Shown here: positions 9,298 to 19,072 of the stretch, piece after piece | Layout: each line of letters starts with the position of its first letter | Numbering within the stretch: the stretch's first letter is position 1 | NCBI RefSeq assembly: GCF_008795985.1 | Contig: NZ_VMHP01000002.1 | Location: 1,279,883-1,343,882, forward strand | Direction of reading: 5' to 3' | Source of the DNA: Marinobacter halotolerans | Lineage (GTDB): Bacteria; Pseudomonadota; Gammaproteobacteria; Pseudomonadales; Oleiphilaceae | Length of the DNA stretch: 64,000 nucleotides | Made by a program: the position numbers and the translations under genes | The notes under the pieces: model-generated | Databases searched by the model: none | What the model was told of the DNA's origin: nothing | What the model saw: only the letters and a program-made list of their open reading frames with translations

Positions 9298-10362
9298 ATG
9301 AGCGAAGACAAGCCCTCCCTCACCTACCGCGACGCTGGCGTTGACATCGACGCGGGCAACGAACTCGTCAACCGGATCAAGAACACCGCTGCCAGGACCC
9401 GCCGACCGGAAGTCCTCGGTGGCCTGGGTGGCTTCGGTGCCATGGTGGCTATACCCCCGGGTTATCGTGAGCCGGTGATGGTTTCCGGTACGGATGGCGT
9501 GGGCACCAAGCTGCGCCTGGCCATGCAGCTTCAGAAACACGACACCATCGGCATTGATCTGGTGGCCATGTGCGTGAATGACCTGGTGGTTGGTGGTGCC
9601 GAACCGCTCTTTTTCCTCGACTATTACGCCACCGGCAAACTCAATGTCGATGTCGCGGCCCAGGTGGTAGACGGAATCGGTCGGGGCTGCGAGCTGTCCG
9701 GCTGTGCCCTTGTGGGTGGTGAAACCGCCGAAATGCCCGGCATGTATGAAGGCGACGATTACGATCTGGCTGGCTTCTGCGTGGGTATCGCCGAGCGCAG
9801 CGAGATCATTGATGGCAACCGGGTACAGGCGGGCGATGTTCTGCTGGCCCTGGGTTCCTCTGGGCCCCACTCCAACGGGTACTCGCTGATCCGCAAGATT
9901 CTGGAGGTCAGCAACGCCGATCTGGACCAGACCATTGGCGGAACTACCCTGGCGAATGCGCTGATGGCGCCCACCCGCATCTACGTGAAAAATCTGCTTC
10001 AGCTGATCAAGGAAGTGGATGTGCGCGCCCTGTCCCACATCACGGGGGGCGGACTTCCCGAAAATATCCCGAGAGTACTACCGGATGGCACGGTTGCCGC
10101 CATTGATACGGCCAGCTGGGAACTTCCGGCCGTGTTTGAATGGCTGAAGAATGCTGGCGGCGTCGCCAGCGAGGAAATGTACCGGACCTTTAACTGCGGA
10201 ATCGGCATGATCGTCTGCGTGCCAGCCAACCAGAAAGAATTGGCGCTGGACACCCTGAACGCGCTGGGCGAGAACGCCTGGCAAGTGGGCGAAATCGAGG
10301 CCGCCGAAGATAACTCGGCGTCCGCATCTGTGCGTTATGCACCGGGGCTGTTGGCGGTATGA
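9298..10362 (+). CDS. purM: phosphoribosylformylglycinamidine cyclo-ligase
   Basis: Fifth step of de novo purine synthesis: ATP-dependent closure of FGAM to aminoimidazole ribotide. The 354-residue length is usual. Family motifs are [10 protein letters not shown], the [24 protein letters not shown] block (read here as [12 protein letters not shown] and [11 protein letters not shown]), [26 protein letters not shown] and [12 protein letters not shown]. The Shine-Dalgarno sequence is poor. Its stop overlaps the purN start (ATGA), so the two successive purine genes are coupled. Confidence 0.97.
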   Translation: MSEDKPSLTYRDAGVDIDAGNELVNRIKNTAARTRRPEVLGGLGGFGAMVAIPPGYREPVMVSGTDGVGTKLRLAMQLQKHDTIGIDLVAMCVNDLVVGGAEPLFFLDYYATGKLNVDVAAQVVDGIGRGCELSGCALVGGETAEMPGMYEGDDYDLAGFCVGIAERSEIIDGNRVQAGDVLLALGSSGPHSNGYSLIRKILEVSNADLDQTIGGTTLANALMAPTRIYVKNLLQLIKEVDVRALSHITGGGLPENIPRVLPDGTVAAIDTASWELPAVFEWLKNAGGVASEEMYRTFNCGIGMIVCVPANQKELALDTLNALGENAWQVGEIEAAEDNSASASVRYAPGLLAV

Positions 10363-11039
10363 AGGCAGATCCGGTAGACGCTCCGCGCATCCTCGTACTG
10401 GCCTCCGGCGCCGGAACCAACCTGCAGGCGCTGATTGACGCCAGCCAGGAACGGGATTTTCCCGGCAAGATCGTGGCGGTGGGCTGTAACCGGCCCAACG
10501 CCTTCGCCCTTGAGCGGGCCGCCCAGGCCAATATCGAGCACTTCACGGTCGATCATACCCGCTATGACACACGGGAAGAGTTCGACGGCATGCTGATGGC
10601 AGAAATTCGCCGACGCAATCCGGACCTCATCCTTCTGGCAGGCTTCATGCGGATCCTGACCACGGACTTCGTTCGCGCCCTGCGCGGGACCCTGCTTAAT
10701 GTCCACCCCTCACTGCTGCCCAAATATACCGGCCTGAACACCCATCAACGGGCGCTGGACGCCGGAGACAGCATTCACGGCACATCCATCCATTTCGTTA
10801 CGGAACAGCTGGATGGCGGCCCGGTCATCGCCCAGGCCCAGGTTCAGATTGCCTGGGACGATACTGCCGAGACCCTGGCGGAGAAAGTCCAGGCGAAGGA
10901 ACACCTGCTCTACCCGATTGTGGTCAAATGGTTTTGCGAAGGCCGCATACAGCTGGGCTCAGACCAGGTCATCTTTGACGGCCAGCCCCTGGATCAACCC
11001 ATGGTGCTTCCGGACGAGCCCGCAACTGCTGGCGGCTGA
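10359..11039 (+). CDS. purN: phosphoribosylglycinamide formyltransferase
   Basis: Transfers a formyl group from 10-formyl-tetrahydrofolate to GAR in purine synthesis. Motifs include [14 protein letters not shown] at the N-terminus, the catalytic region [10 protein letters not shown] with [19 protein letters not shown] (catalytic Asn and His), the [17 protein letters not shown] block and the aspartate in [11 protein letters not shown]. At 226 residues it is of normal length with a slightly extended C-terminal tail. The start overlaps purM by four bases. Confidence 0.97.
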   Translation: MKADPVDAPRILVLASGAGTNLQALIDASQERDFPGKIVAVGCNRPNAFALERAAQANIEHFTVDHTRYDTREEFDGMLMAEIRRRNPDLILLAGFMRILTTDFVRALRGTLLNVHPSLLPKYTGLNTHQRALDAGDSIHGTSIHFVTEQLDGGPVIAQAQVQIAWDDTAETLAEKVQAKEHLLYPIVVKWFCEGRIQLGSDQVIFDGQPLDQPMVLPDEPATAGG

Positions 11040-11117
11040 TTAAACATATCGTCATCGTCCGGGCGCCGGACAGGCGTTATGCTGGTATGGCTAACGAATT
11101 CGGAACGGACGACGACC

Positions 11118-11834
11118 ATGATGAAACTGCCCCTTACCCTGCTTCTGCTAGTCGCTACCGGCATTGCCTCAGCCTCTGAGAAAGGCTCGGAGGCGTCATT
11201 GGTGCCCCTGGAAGTCAGCTACAAGGCATCCATGGAAAAGGGCATCACCCTGGACGGGTCTGCCCGTCGCTCGCTGCAGCAGCGGGACGATAGCACCTGG
11301 GTGTATCGAACCGATGTGGATTCCTTCATCGCCGATATCGACGAGTCTCTGATCTTTCGGTGGGAGGATGGGCAGGTGGTGCCACTGCGTTATCGTTACA
11401 GTCTTTCAGGGTTTCTGATCAAAGACCGCAAGCAGGCCATCGATTTTGACTGGGAAAACGGACGCGCCACCGGCCATTACCGCGGCGACAAATTCTCGCT
11501 ACCGCTGGAGAAAGGCGCAATGGACCCGATGGGCTACCAGTTGCAGTTGCGTCAGGACATCAAAGATGGCAAAACGGAAATGACCTACCGGGTAATCGAC
11601 AAGGGCGACTACGACACCGATCGGTTTGCCGTCATTGATGAAGAAACCATCAATGCCAGCGGAGATTCGATACAGACGGTCAAAACAGAAAAGGTGCGAG
11701 CAAGCGACAGTAAACGCAAGACCCTGATGTGGTTCGCTCCGGACCAGAATTTCCTGCTGGTTCGGCTGCTGCAGGTAGAGCCCGATGGCAGCGAGTATGA
11801 ACTCAGCATCGACGAGGCGACTTTCAAGCCCTGA
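11118..11834 (+). CDS. DUF3108 domain-containing secreted protein
   Basis: A 238-residue protein with a clear signal peptide (MMKLPLTLLLLVATGIASA) and a predicted beta-rich body of the DUF3108 family, function unknown; the family is found next to purMN in Pseudomonas as well. The tandem ATG at 11118/11121 is chosen because the signal peptide begins there; the frame extends 13 codons upstream without signal-peptide character. The gene lies 78 bases after purN and converges with avtA, the two coding regions overlapping by 11 bases at their 3' ends. Confidence 0.8.
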   Translation: MMKLPLTLLLLVATGIASASEKGSEASLVPLEVSYKASMEKGITLDGSARRSLQQRDDSTWVYRTDVDSFIADIDESLIFRWEDGQVVPLRYRYSLSGFLIKDRKQAIDFDWENGRATGHYRGDKFSLPLEKGAMDPMGYQLQLRQDIKDGKTEMTYRVIDKGDYDTDRFAVIDEETINASGDSIQTVKTEKVRASDSKRKTLMWFAPDQNFLLVRLLQVEPDGSEYELSIDEATFKP

Positions 11835-13083
11835 GTGATTTCACCTCATCGGCAATGATGCGAAGACCCTCTGCGACCCGGTCATCGTCCTGGGAATAGG
11901 TCACTCGCAGGCATTCATGACGGTGCTTCCAACCATCATCCGGCAGGCCCGGGAAGAAATAATGCCCGGATACCACCAACACGCCTCTGGCCTTTAACCG
12001 TTGGTAAAGCTCCAGGCTTGTAATGGGAAGGTCCGGGAACCACAGCCATAAAAACATGGCGCCTTCGGGTTTGTGGACATACCAGCGGCAGGTGTCCTCA
12101 CCCATTGCCTCACGGAATACGGTGACCGCTTTTTCCATTTTTGCCCGATAAAACGGACAGACGACATCGCGACTGAGCGCCAGGATCTCGCCGGACTTTA
12201 CCAGCGGCTCGGCCACCATGGCGCCAAAACTGCCGGTCGCCAGGTTCATGATGGCGTTGATACTCGACAGCGCCTTGATCACCGGCTCTGACGCTATCAC
12301 GATGCCGGTTCTCGCCGCCGGAAGGCCCAGCTTGGACAGACTCAGGCAAAGTATAATCTGATCGTTCCAGTGGGGTGTGGCGTCTACAAACATCAGGCTG
12401 GGAAAGGGGGTGCCGTAGGCGCCGTCGACGATCAGTGGAATATCGTGCTGCCGCGCCATGGCTTCGAGCCGATTCAACTCTTCATCGGTAATCACGTTGC
12501 CCGTCGGGTTGGTGGGCCGGGATACACAGATCGCACCGGTTTCACCGGTTACTTCCACGGCATCAAAATCCACCCGGTACTTGAATTCGTGGGCATCAGT
12601 AAAAGAGATATCCGGCTGCACCGCCCGGAACAGATCCGGCTCGATGCCCGCATCGGCGTAGCCAATGTATTCCGGCGCCAGAGGCAGCAGAATGTGCTTG
12701 TGCTGGTCCTCGCCGTACCGGCCGCCAAACATGTTGAAGAGCATGAAGAAAGCGGCCTGGCTGCCATTGGTCAGGGCGATATTTCCCGGCTTCAGCCCCC
12801 AGCCATATTCGCTATTCAGCAGGTCCACCAGAGAGGCAATGAAATGCTTTTCGCCCTGGGGCGGATCGTAGATTCCCACCACCCGGCGCACATCGTCTTC
12901 ACTGCGGCTCATGTCACCGAGAATCTGCTGAACCCGCTGCTGGATCTCCGGGATATGGCCGGGGTTGCCCCCGCCCATCATGATCATGTCGTCACCGGAG
13001 GCGAGCGCGTTACCCAGGTCATCCATCAGTGAGGTAATCCCGGAATCGGCGGTAAACTTCTGTCCGAAATTCGAAAACTTCAT
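11824..13083 (-). CDS. avtA: valine-pyruvate aminotransferase AvtA
   Basis: Fold-type I PLP enzyme that interconverts valine plus pyruvate with 2-oxoisovalerate plus alanine. The 419-residue protein has the AvtA-type N-terminus (FSNFGQKFTADSGITSLMDD), the GGGNPGHIPE motif, NPTGN for cofactor contact, and the PLP lysine in SLSKLGLPAARTG. It is the downstream gene of a pair with yjaG, whose stop is one base from the avtA start. It overlaps the 3' end of the DUF3108 gene on the other strand. Confidence 0.9.
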   Translation of the reverse strand: MKFSNFGQKFTADSGITSLMDDLGNALASGDDMIMMGGGNPGHIPEIQQRVQQILGDMSRSEDDVRRVVGIYDPPQGEKHFIASLVDLLNSEYGWGLKPGNIALTNGSQAAFFMLFNMFGGRYGEDQHKHILLPLAPEYIGYADAGIEPDLFRAVQPDISFTDAHEFKYRVDFDAVEVTGETGAICVSRPTNPTGNVITDEELNRLEAMARQHDIPLIVDGAYGTPFPSLMFVDATPHWNDQIILCLSLSKLGLPAARTGIVIASEPVIKALSSINAIMNLATGSFGAMVAEPLVKSGEILALSRDVVCPFYRAKMEKAVTVFREAMGEDTCRWYVHKPEGAMFLWLWFPDLPITSLELYQRLKARGVLVVSGHYFFPGLPDDGWKHRHECLRVTYSQDDDRVAEGLRIIADEVKSLRA

Positions 13084-13084
13084 A

Positions 13085-13684
13085 TCAGTCGCTCAGGGAT
13101 ATTCCCAGGTTGCTGACACCGTCGTTGGCGGCGTCAGTGCGAATGCGTTCAACAAACTGGGTGGTCGGTGTGCGCTGGCGTTTGAATTCCAGCACCAGCT
13201 CCCGCTGGAACACTTTGTCTTCTTTCATCAGCGGGTGCTGCTCCAGCAAGCGGACCAGCTCGTCCTCGTCGAGGTCTTCCCCTTCCGACAGTTCGATAAA
13301 ATTCATCACGGTGGCGGTGGCCATCTGGGATGCTTCTGTAGCCCGGTGCTTAGAAGGATTCAGGCGGTTCAGCAGTGCCTGCTCCAGAAGCTGGCAGAAA
13401 TCGAACGCCGGATAGACGCCATAGGCGTCGTAGGCGTTCACATCCGGGGAAAGGGTTTCCAGTTTGGCCAGAAGTTGGGGAATGGCCGCTTCGGAGGCGT
13501 CTTTTTGCAGCATTTCCCAGCTAAGATCGAGCAATTGCCGCATTTTGCCGCCGGTCTTCAGGCCTACCGCATCGGCAAAAAGGGCATAGTTGGGGAATGA
13601 CCGCTCCGCCAGCGCCATAAGAAACGTGAACTCCCGCCATCCCTGAAGCTGGGACACGGCTTTAAGAAACTGGTTGGCGTTCAC
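13085..13684 (-). CDS. YjaG family protein (DUF416)
   Basis: A 199-residue helical protein matching the YjaG/DUF416 family, cytoplasmic and of unknown function. Recognisable family segments are QGWREFTFLMALAERSFPNY at the N-terminus and VYPAFDFCQLLEQALLN in the middle, with an acidic EGEDLDEDE stretch after residue 150. The start is a GTG at 13684 with a distant GGAA; no closer ATG is in frame. It lies 45 bases after dcd and is followed at once by avtA. Confidence 0.8.
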   Translation of the reverse strand: MNANQFLKAVSQLQGWREFTFLMALAERSFPNYALFADAVGLKTGGKMRQLLDLSWEMLQKDASEAAIPQLLAKLETLSPDVNAYDAYGVYPAFDFCQLLEQALLNRLNPSKHRATEASQMATATVMNFIELSEGEDLDEDELVRLLEQHPLMKEDKVFQRELVLEFKRQRTPTTQFVERIRTDAANDGVSNLGISLSD

Positions 13685-13729
13685 TTGGGGGCAATTCCGG
13701 TCATGTGCGAGGCCTTGGGGTTCGGGGAA

Positions 13730-14296
13730 TCAGGTTCGGGGAAGAGTCACGCCTGTCTGCCCCAGGTATTTACCGCCGCGGTCCTTGTAGCTGGTTGCGC
13801 AGACTTCATCGGATTCGAAGAACAGCATCTGCGCCACGCCTTCGTTGGCGTAAATTTTCGCAGGCAGGTTGGTGGTGTTGGAAAATTCCAGGGTTACCTG
13901 TCCTTCCCACTCCGGCTCCAGGGGAGTAACGTTCACGATGATGCCGCAACGAGCATAGGTGGACTTGCCCAGGCAGATGGTGAGCGTGCTCCGGGGAATC
14001 CGGAAATATTCGACGGTGCGTGCCAGCGCAAAGGAGTTGGGCGGGATTATGCAGACGTCACCGGTGTAGTTAACGAAGCTGTTTTCGTCGAAATTCTTGG
14101 GATCGACGGTGGCCGAGTGGACGTTGGTGAAGATTTTGAATTCGTTGCTGCAACGCACATCATAGCCGTAGCTGGACGTTCCATAGGAGATGACCCGGCC
14201 TTTTTCGTTCTCGCGGACCTGATCAAATTCGAATGGCTCAATCATTCCCTGTTCCTGGGCCATCCGGCGGATCCAGTGGTCGGACTTTATGCTCAT
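13730..14296 (-). CDS. dcd: dCTP deaminase
   Basis: Deaminates dCTP to dUTP, feeding thymidylate synthesis. The 188-residue homotrimeric-enzyme length is standard. Motifs are [12 protein letters not shown], the [21 protein letters not shown] region with the catalytic glutamate in [14 protein letters not shown], and the C-terminal [18 protein letters not shown] that binds the nucleotide phosphates. In Pseudomonas dcd is adjacent to apbC and metG, as here, although here a 260-base gap with an inverted repeat separates dcd from apbC. Confidence 0.95.
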   Translation of the reverse strand: MSIKSDHWIRRMAQEQGMIEPFEFDQVRENEKGRVISYGTSSYGYDVRCSNEFKIFTNVHSATVDPKNFDENSFVNYTGDVCIIPPNSFALARTVEYFRIPRSTLTICLGKSTYARCGIIVNVTPLEPEWEGQVTLEFSNTTNLPAKIYANEGVAQMLFFESDEVCATSYKDRGGKYLGQTGVTLPRT

Positions 14297-14399
14297 TGGT
14301 GGTGTCTCGTTTCCGTCTGAAAAAGTGGCAGTAGTTTACCTGTTCGGCGGGTGACTGTCGAAGCTTTGGCGGCGTCTATCTACCGTTTGACTCGGGGCT

Positions 14400-14507
14400 G
14401 CGGCCACGGAGAGGGTCAGTTCGAAACACGCCGCGAATACGTCCCTGTAGGCTTGAGAAAAACATCCATGTTTTTCACAGTTTCGAACTCACCCTCTCCG
14501 CGGCCGC
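14400..14507. repeat. nested inverted repeat in the dcd-apbC gap
   Basis: Two 28-base arms (14400-14427 and 14480-14507) are inverted copies of each other with 26 of 28 positions matching. Inside the 52-base loop lies a second inverted repeat, GAAAAACAT (14457-14465) and ATGTTTTTC (14468-14476), with a two-base loop. Transcribed, this would fold into a long hairpin with a branch. The arms do not end in a T-run, so it is not a standard terminator. The remaining gap sequence shows no gene. It may be one copy of a dispersed intergenic element, which this window alone cannot show. Confidence 0.8.
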
Positions 14508-14556
14508 GATCTGACTCTTGTCGGGGACTCCACTTCGCCGTGCCGAATCTCGGTGT

Positions 14557-15657
14557 TCAGTGCTCGCTAACAGAGACGCTCGAAATAGAACCGGTCAGGT
14601 GCCTTTCCCGAGTAGACAGCTCCGCACTGACTCTGCGCGCAATATCCTTATACCGTCTCGCCACTTCAGAATCCGGTTCCGCAACCACCGAGGGCGTACC
14701 ACCGTCGGTCTGCTCACGGATGGTCATGTGCAGTGGGAGCTGGCCCAGCAAGGTGGTGTCGTATTCCTCGGCAATGCGCTCGCCGCCACCGTGGCCGAAC
14801 AGGGGTTCTTCGTGGCCGCAGTTGCTGCAGATGTGGATGCTCATGTTTTCAACCACGCCCAGCACGGGGATTTCCACCTTGCGGAACATTTCGATGCCTT
14901 TCTTTCCGTCCAGCAGTGCGATGTCCTGGGGGGTGGTCACGATGACCGCGCCGGTGACCGGGACTTTCTGGGCGATGGTCAGCTGGATGTCGCCGGTACC
15001 CGGCGGCATGTCGAGGATCAGGTAATCCAGTTCGTTCCACAGGGTCTGTTGCAGCAGTTGCATCACCGCGCCGCTGACCATGGGGCCGCGCCAGACCATG
15101 GGGGTTTTGTCGGTGACCACGAAGGCCATGGAGTTGGCCTGCAGGCCATGGGCTTCCATGGGCACGAAATATTTCTGCTCGCGGGTTTCAGGGCGTTTGC
15201 CTTCGGGTACGCCCAGCATCATGCCGATGCTGGGGCCGTAGATGTCTGCGTCGAGAATGCCGACCCGGGCGCCTTCGGCGTGCAGTGCCAGGGCCAGGTT
15301 AACGGCGGTGGTGGATTTGCCCACGCCGCCCTTGCCGGAGGCCACGGCGATGATGTTCTTTACGCCCGGCACGGATGCGATGTCTTTCTGGCCTTTGTGG
15401 GAATGGATGCGCTGGCTGACCTGAACGTCCGCACTCTGAACGCCGTCGACGTCTTCCAGGGCGTTACCCACCAGTTCCTTGATGGCACCCGCAATGCCTT
15501 TCGAAGCGTATGGCAGTTCGATTCTGACCGTGACCTTTCCCGTCTCGTCAGCGGCCAGGGATTTCACGGCATCAAGCTCGTACAGGTCTTTGCTCAGGTA
15601 GGGATCCCGATACTGTTTAACGGCCATTTCAAGGGCCAGCTGTGAAATCTGGGTCAT
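14557..15657 (-). CDS. apbC: Mrp/ApbC family iron-sulfur cluster carrier ATPase
   Basis: P-loop NTPase that carries Fe-S clusters to apoproteins. From the ATG at 15657 (GGAG upstream) it has 366 residues; the frame extends 39 codons upstream without family similarity. A MIP18/DUF59-like domain occupies about residues 1-95, then Walker A ASGKGGVGKST, ILDADIYGPSIG, DYLILDMPPGTGD and the cluster-binding CxxC in HICSNCGHEE. It is divergent from metG with 147 bases between the starts, the same arrangement as I recall in Pseudomonas and enteric bacteria. Confidence 0.93.
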   Translation of the reverse strand: MTQISQLALEMAVKQYRDPYLSKDLYELDAVKSLAADETGKVTVRIELPYASKGIAGAIKELVGNALEDVDGVQSADVQVSQRIHSHKGQKDIASVPGVKNIIAVASGKGGVGKSTTAVNLALALHAEGARVGILDADIYGPSIGMMLGVPEGKRPETREQKYFVPMEAHGLQANSMAFVVTDKTPMVWRGPMVSGAVMQLLQQTLWNELDYLILDMPPGTGDIQLTIAQKVPVTGAVIVTTPQDIALLDGKKGIEMFRKVEIPVLGVVENMSIHICSNCGHEEPLFGHGGGERIAEEYDTTLLGQLPLHMTIREQTDGGTPSVVAEPDSEVARRYKDIARRVSAELSTRERHLTGSISSVSVSEH

Positions 15658-15680
15658 CGGTGTCTCCGGGAGTGGGCTCC

Positions 15681-15697
15681 GGCACTTTAAATGTGCC
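15681..15697. other. 17-base imperfect palindrome in the apbC-metG divergent promoter region
   Basis: GGCAC and GTGCC arms flank TTTAAAT, giving a 17-base near-perfect palindrome about 25 bases upstream of apbC and 108 bases upstream of metG. It could be an operator or chance. I found no convincing -35/-10 pair in this gap. Confidence 0.25.
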
Positions 15698-15804
15698 CGG
15701 AACCGGGTGTTTCGGGTGAAAAATATCTGCTTGGAAGGTATCATCTGTGCCCGTTTCTGGCCATATGCCCCCACTTATTCACGAATGAAGGTTCGGAAGA
15801 CACC

Positions 15805-17859
15805 ATGACTCAAGCGAACTCCAGTCAACAGCGGGATATTCTGGTAACCAGCGCCCTTCCCTATGCCAATGGCCCGATTCATCTGGGCCATCTGCTGGAA
15901 TATATCCAGACGGATATCTGGGTGCGCTATCAGAAGATGCGGGGCGAGAACTGCTATTACGTTTGCGCAGACGATGCCCATGGCACCGCTATTATGTTGC
16001 GGGCCGAGCGGGAAGGCATTTCATCGGAGCAGCTGATTGACCGGATCCGCCAGGAACACCAGGAGGATTTTTCCGGTTTTCATATCCACTTCGACAACTA
16101 CTACACCACCCATTCCGAGGAAAACCGCCAGTTTTCCGAGTACATCTATCGGCAACTGCAGAACAACGGGCACATAGCGACCCGCAAGATCACCCAGTCC
16201 TACGATCCGGAAAAGCAGATGTTTCTGGCGGATCGTTTCATCAAGGGTACTTGCCCAAAGTGCAAGACCGAGGATCAGTACGGCGACAACTGTGAGGCCT
16301 GTGGCGCGACCTACACGCCGGCGGAACTGATCAATCCCCGCTCGGCGGTGTCTGGTGCTACGCCTGTTGAAAAGGAATCCGAGCACTATTTCTTCCGGCT
16401 GCCGGAGTTTGCGGATTTTCTCGCCAAATGGACCCGCAGCGGCACGCTTCAGCCACAGGTTGCCAACAAGTTGGCAGAGTGGCTGGACGCCGGACTGCAG
16501 GAGTGGGACATCAGCCGGGACGCGCCCTATTTCGGCTTCGAGATTCCGGATGCTCCGGGCAAGTATTTCTATGTCTGGCTGGACGCGCCTATTGGCTACC
16601 TGGCCAGCTTCAAGAACCTGTGCGACCGGGAAGACATCGACTTCGAACACTTCTGGAAGGCCGATTCCACCGCTGAGGTCTATCACTTCATCGGCAAGGA
16701 CATCATCAACTTCCACGCGCTGTTCTGGCCCTCGATGCTCCACAGTTCCGGGTTCCGCACGCCGTCTGCGGTCTGGTCCCACGGTTTTGTTACGGTTAAC
16801 GGCAAGAAGATGTCCAAGTCACGGGGCACCTTCATCATGGCACGTACCTACCTGGATCACCTGAATCCGGAGTACCTGCGCTATTATTTCGCATCGAAGC
16901 TGACCGGCGGCGTCGATGATATGGACCTGAACCTGGAAGATTTCGCCGCGCGAGTGAATTCGGACCTGGTGGGCAAGGTAGTGAACATTGCCAGCCGCAG
17001 CGCCGGGTTTATCACCAAACGCTTCGACGGCAAACTGGGCACAGTGACGGAACACGACAAGCTCAAAGAATTCATCAATGCTGGCGAGGAAATCGCGAAC
17101 TATTACGAGGCCCGTGAATTCGGTCGCGCCATGAGGCGCATCATGGAGCTGGCCGACATTGCCAACCAGTACGTGAACGACGAGCAGCCCTGGGTCATTG
17201 CCAAGCAGGAAGGCCAGGACGACCGGCTGCAGGCGATCTGCACCAACGCCATCAATATGTTCCGCCTGCTGATGACCTATCTGGCGCCGGCCCTTCCGGA
17301 AACGGCAAAGGCTTCTGAAGCGTTTCTCAATGCGCCTCTGGACTGGAACAACCGTGGCAATCGTCTCGAGAATCACGACATCAACAAGTTCAAGCCGCTG
17401 ATGAACCGGGTGGATATGGCGCAAATTGAAAAGATGCTGGATGCCTCGAAGCAGGAAATGCCTGCCGCTGGTTCCGGCTCGCCCGCCGAGGCCCCGGAAC
17501 AAAGCGAAGCCAAAGCACCGGAGCCACTGGCGGATGAAATCGATTTTGACGCTTTCGCCAAGGTGGATCTCAGGGTGGCGAAGATTGTCAAAGCAGAGCG
17601 GGTTGACGGCGCAGACAAGCTTCTGCAGCTGACCCTTGACATCGGCCTCGGCGAGCGCAATGTCTTTGCTGGCATCAAGTCCGCCTACGAACCCGAGGAA
17701 CTGACCGGGCGCCTGACGGTCATGGTGGCCAACCTGAAGCCCCGCAAGATGAAGTTTGGTCTTTCGGAAGGCATGGTGCTTGCGGCCGGCCCTGGTGGTA
17801 AAGAGATCTATATCCTGTCGCCGGACTCCGGCGCCACCCCCGGCATGCGGATCATGTAG
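15805..17859 (+). CDS. metG: methionyl-tRNA synthetase
   Basis: Class I aminoacyl-tRNA synthetase charging initiator and elongator tRNA-Met. The ATG at 15805 with GGAAGA upstream gives 684 residues. Motifs: HIGH-type HLGH (26-29), four zinc cysteines (C150, C153, C163, C166) of the single-knuckle type, KMSKS (335-339), an anticodon-binding helical domain, an Ala/Pro/Glu-rich linker near residues 550-575, and a C-terminal Trbp111-like tRNA-binding domain ([17 protein letters not shown]) that promotes dimerisation. It is followed 23 bases later by the rsx operon. Confidence 0.97.
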   Translation: MTQANSSQQRDILVTSALPYANGPIHLGHLLEYIQTDIWVRYQKMRGENCYYVCADDAHGTAIMLRAEREGISSEQLIDRIRQEHQEDFSGFHIHFDNYYTTHSEENRQFSEYIYRQLQNNGHIATRKITQSYDPEKQMFLADRFIKGTCPKCKTEDQYGDNCEACGATYTPAELINPRSAVSGATPVEKESEHYFFRLPEFADFLAKWTRSGTLQPQVANKLAEWLDAGLQEWDISRDAPYFGFEIPDAPGKYFYVWLDAPIGYLASFKNLCDREDIDFEHFWKADSTAEVYHFIGKDIINFHALFWPSMLHSSGFRTPSAVWSHGFVTVNGKKMSKSRGTFIMARTYLDHLNPEYLRYYFASKLTGGVDDMDLNLEDFAARVNSDLVGKVVNIASRSAGFITKRFDGKLGTVTEHDKLKEFINAGEEIANYYEAREFGRAMRRIMELADIANQYVNDEQPWVIAKQEGQDDRLQAICTNAINMFRLLMTYLAPALPETAKASEAFLNAPLDWNNRGNRLENHDINKFKPLMNRVDMAQIEKMLDASKQEMPAAGSGSPAEAPEQSEAKAPEPLADEIDFDAFAKVDLRVAKIVKAERVDGADKLLQLTLDIGLGERNVFAGIKSAYEPEELTGRLTVMVANLKPRKMKFGLSEGMVLAAGPGGKEIYILSPDSGATPGMRIM

Positions 17860-17882
17860 GCCAGAGATGACGGAGAGAATGG

Positions 17883-18464
17883 ATGAGTGAATACCTGCTG
17901 ATTCTTGTCAGCACCATTCTGGTCAATAATTTCGTGCTGGTTCAGTTTCTCGGGTTATGCCCTTTTATGGGTGTCTCCGGGAAGCTGGAGACCGCTATGG
18001 GCATGTCTCTGGCCACTACCTTCGTGCTGACGCTGGCATCAGTGTGCAGTTACCTGGCGTATACCTACCTTTTGGAACCGCTGGATCTGGCCTTTCTCAA
18101 GACCATCACCTTCATTCTGGTAATCGCCGTGGTGGTGCAGTTCACCGAGATGGTCGTTCGCAAAACCAGCCCGTTACTCTATCGGGTGCTGGGAATATTC
18201 CTGCCGCTGATCACCACCAACTGTGCCGTTCTGGGTGTTGCCCTGCTGAACCTCAACAAAAACAATAATTTTGTTGAGTCGGTTCTTTACGGCTTCGGGG
18301 CGGCTGCCGGTTTCTCACTGGTGCTGGTGCTTTTTGCCGCCCTGCGGGAGCGGATTGCCGTCGCTGACGTGCCGGTTGCCTTTCAGGGGGCCGCCATTGG
18401 CATGGTAACGGCCGGGCTAATGGCATTGGCCTTCATGGGCTTTACCGGCCTGGTCAGTGTCTGA
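17883..18464 (+). CDS. rsxA: Rnf/Rsx complex subunit A
   Basis: Six-helix inner-membrane subunit of the Rnf (Rsx) complex, which couples electron flow between NADH and ferredoxin to ion movement and, in E. coli, keeps SoxR reduced. The 193-residue protein has the family signature at the N-terminus ([25 protein letters not shown]) split by cysteine, and TNCAVLG in the middle; both cysteines are thought to hold a membrane 2Fe-2S centre. A GGAGAG ribosome-binding site lies just upstream. First of six consecutive rsx genes with gaps of a few bases. Confidence 0.95.
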   Translation: MSEYLLILVSTILVNNFVLVQFLGLCPFMGVSGKLETAMGMSLATTFVLTLASVCSYLAYTYLLEPLDLAFLKTITFILVIAVVVQFTEMVVRKTSPLLYRVLGIFLPLITTNCAVLGVALLNLNKNNNFVESVLYGFGAAAGFSLVLVLFAALRERIAVADVPVAFQGAAIGMVTAGLMALAFMGFTGLVSV

Positions 18465-18478
18465 CGGAGCGTTTGATT

Positions 18479-19072
18479 ATGTGGACAAGCATACTGATTG
18501 CTGTTGTGGTCCTGCTGGCACTGGCCGCCGTTTTTGGTGCCCTTCTGGGCTTCGCCTCCGAGCGTTTTAAAGTTGAGGGGGACCCGGTTGTCGAGCAGAT
18601 CGACTCGCTGCTGCCCCAGACCCAATGCGGCCAGTGCGGCTTTCCCGGCTGTCGCCCCTATGCCGAATCCATTGCCAACGGCGATGCCATCAATAAATGC
18701 CCTCCCGGGGGCGAATCCACCATCAAGGCGCTGGCCGACCTGCTGGATGTGGAACCCCAGCCGCTGGACGCAGAGCACGGTGTTGAACAGGAAAAGCGCG
18801 TTGCCGTAATTCGCGAGGATGAATGCATCGGCTGCACCAAGTGCATTCAGGCCTGTCCGGTGGATGCCATTCTGGGCGCTGCCAAGCAGATGCATACCGT
18901 GATCGAGAGCGAATGCACCGGCTGTGATCTGTGCGTCGACCCCTGCCCCGTCGACTGCATTGATATGGTCACCCTGGAGCCAGACATCCACAGCTGGACC
19001 TGGAGACCGCCGGAGCCGGGCATTATTGCCACCGACCGAATGGTTCCGGATCAGACCAGAGAGAGCGCCTGA
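18479..19072 (+). CDS. rsxB: Rnf/Rsx complex subunit B (iron-sulfur protein)
   Basis: Membrane-anchored ferredoxin-like subunit of the Rnf complex: one N-terminal helix ([20 protein letters not shown]), a 4Fe-4S domain with [11 protein letters not shown] and a later cysteine, then two ferredoxin clusters, [12 protein letters not shown] and [13 protein letters not shown] prefer the ATG at 18479 (GGAG ten bases upstream) over the TTG two codons earlier; length is 197 residues. The stop overlaps rsxC by one base (TGATG). Confidence 0.95.
   Translation: MWTSILIAVVVLLALAAVFGALLGFASERFKVEGDPVVEQIDSLLPQTQCGQCGFPGCRPYAESIANGDAINKCPPGGESTIKALADLLDVEPQPLDAEHGVEQEKRVAVIREDECIGCTKCIQACPVDAILGAAKQMHTVIESECTGCDLCVDPCPVDCIDMVTLEPDIHSWTWRPPEPGIIATDRMVPDQTRESA

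Noticed and set aside
9085-10038. 317-codon minus-strand open frame opposite purM
   Set aside because: Antisense to purM and overlapping the start of the DUF2066 gene; no ribosome-binding site or family motif.
14518-15645. 375-codon plus-strand open frame opposite apbC
   Set aside because: His/Gly-rich shadow translation of the Mrp/ApbC gene, with no independent support.
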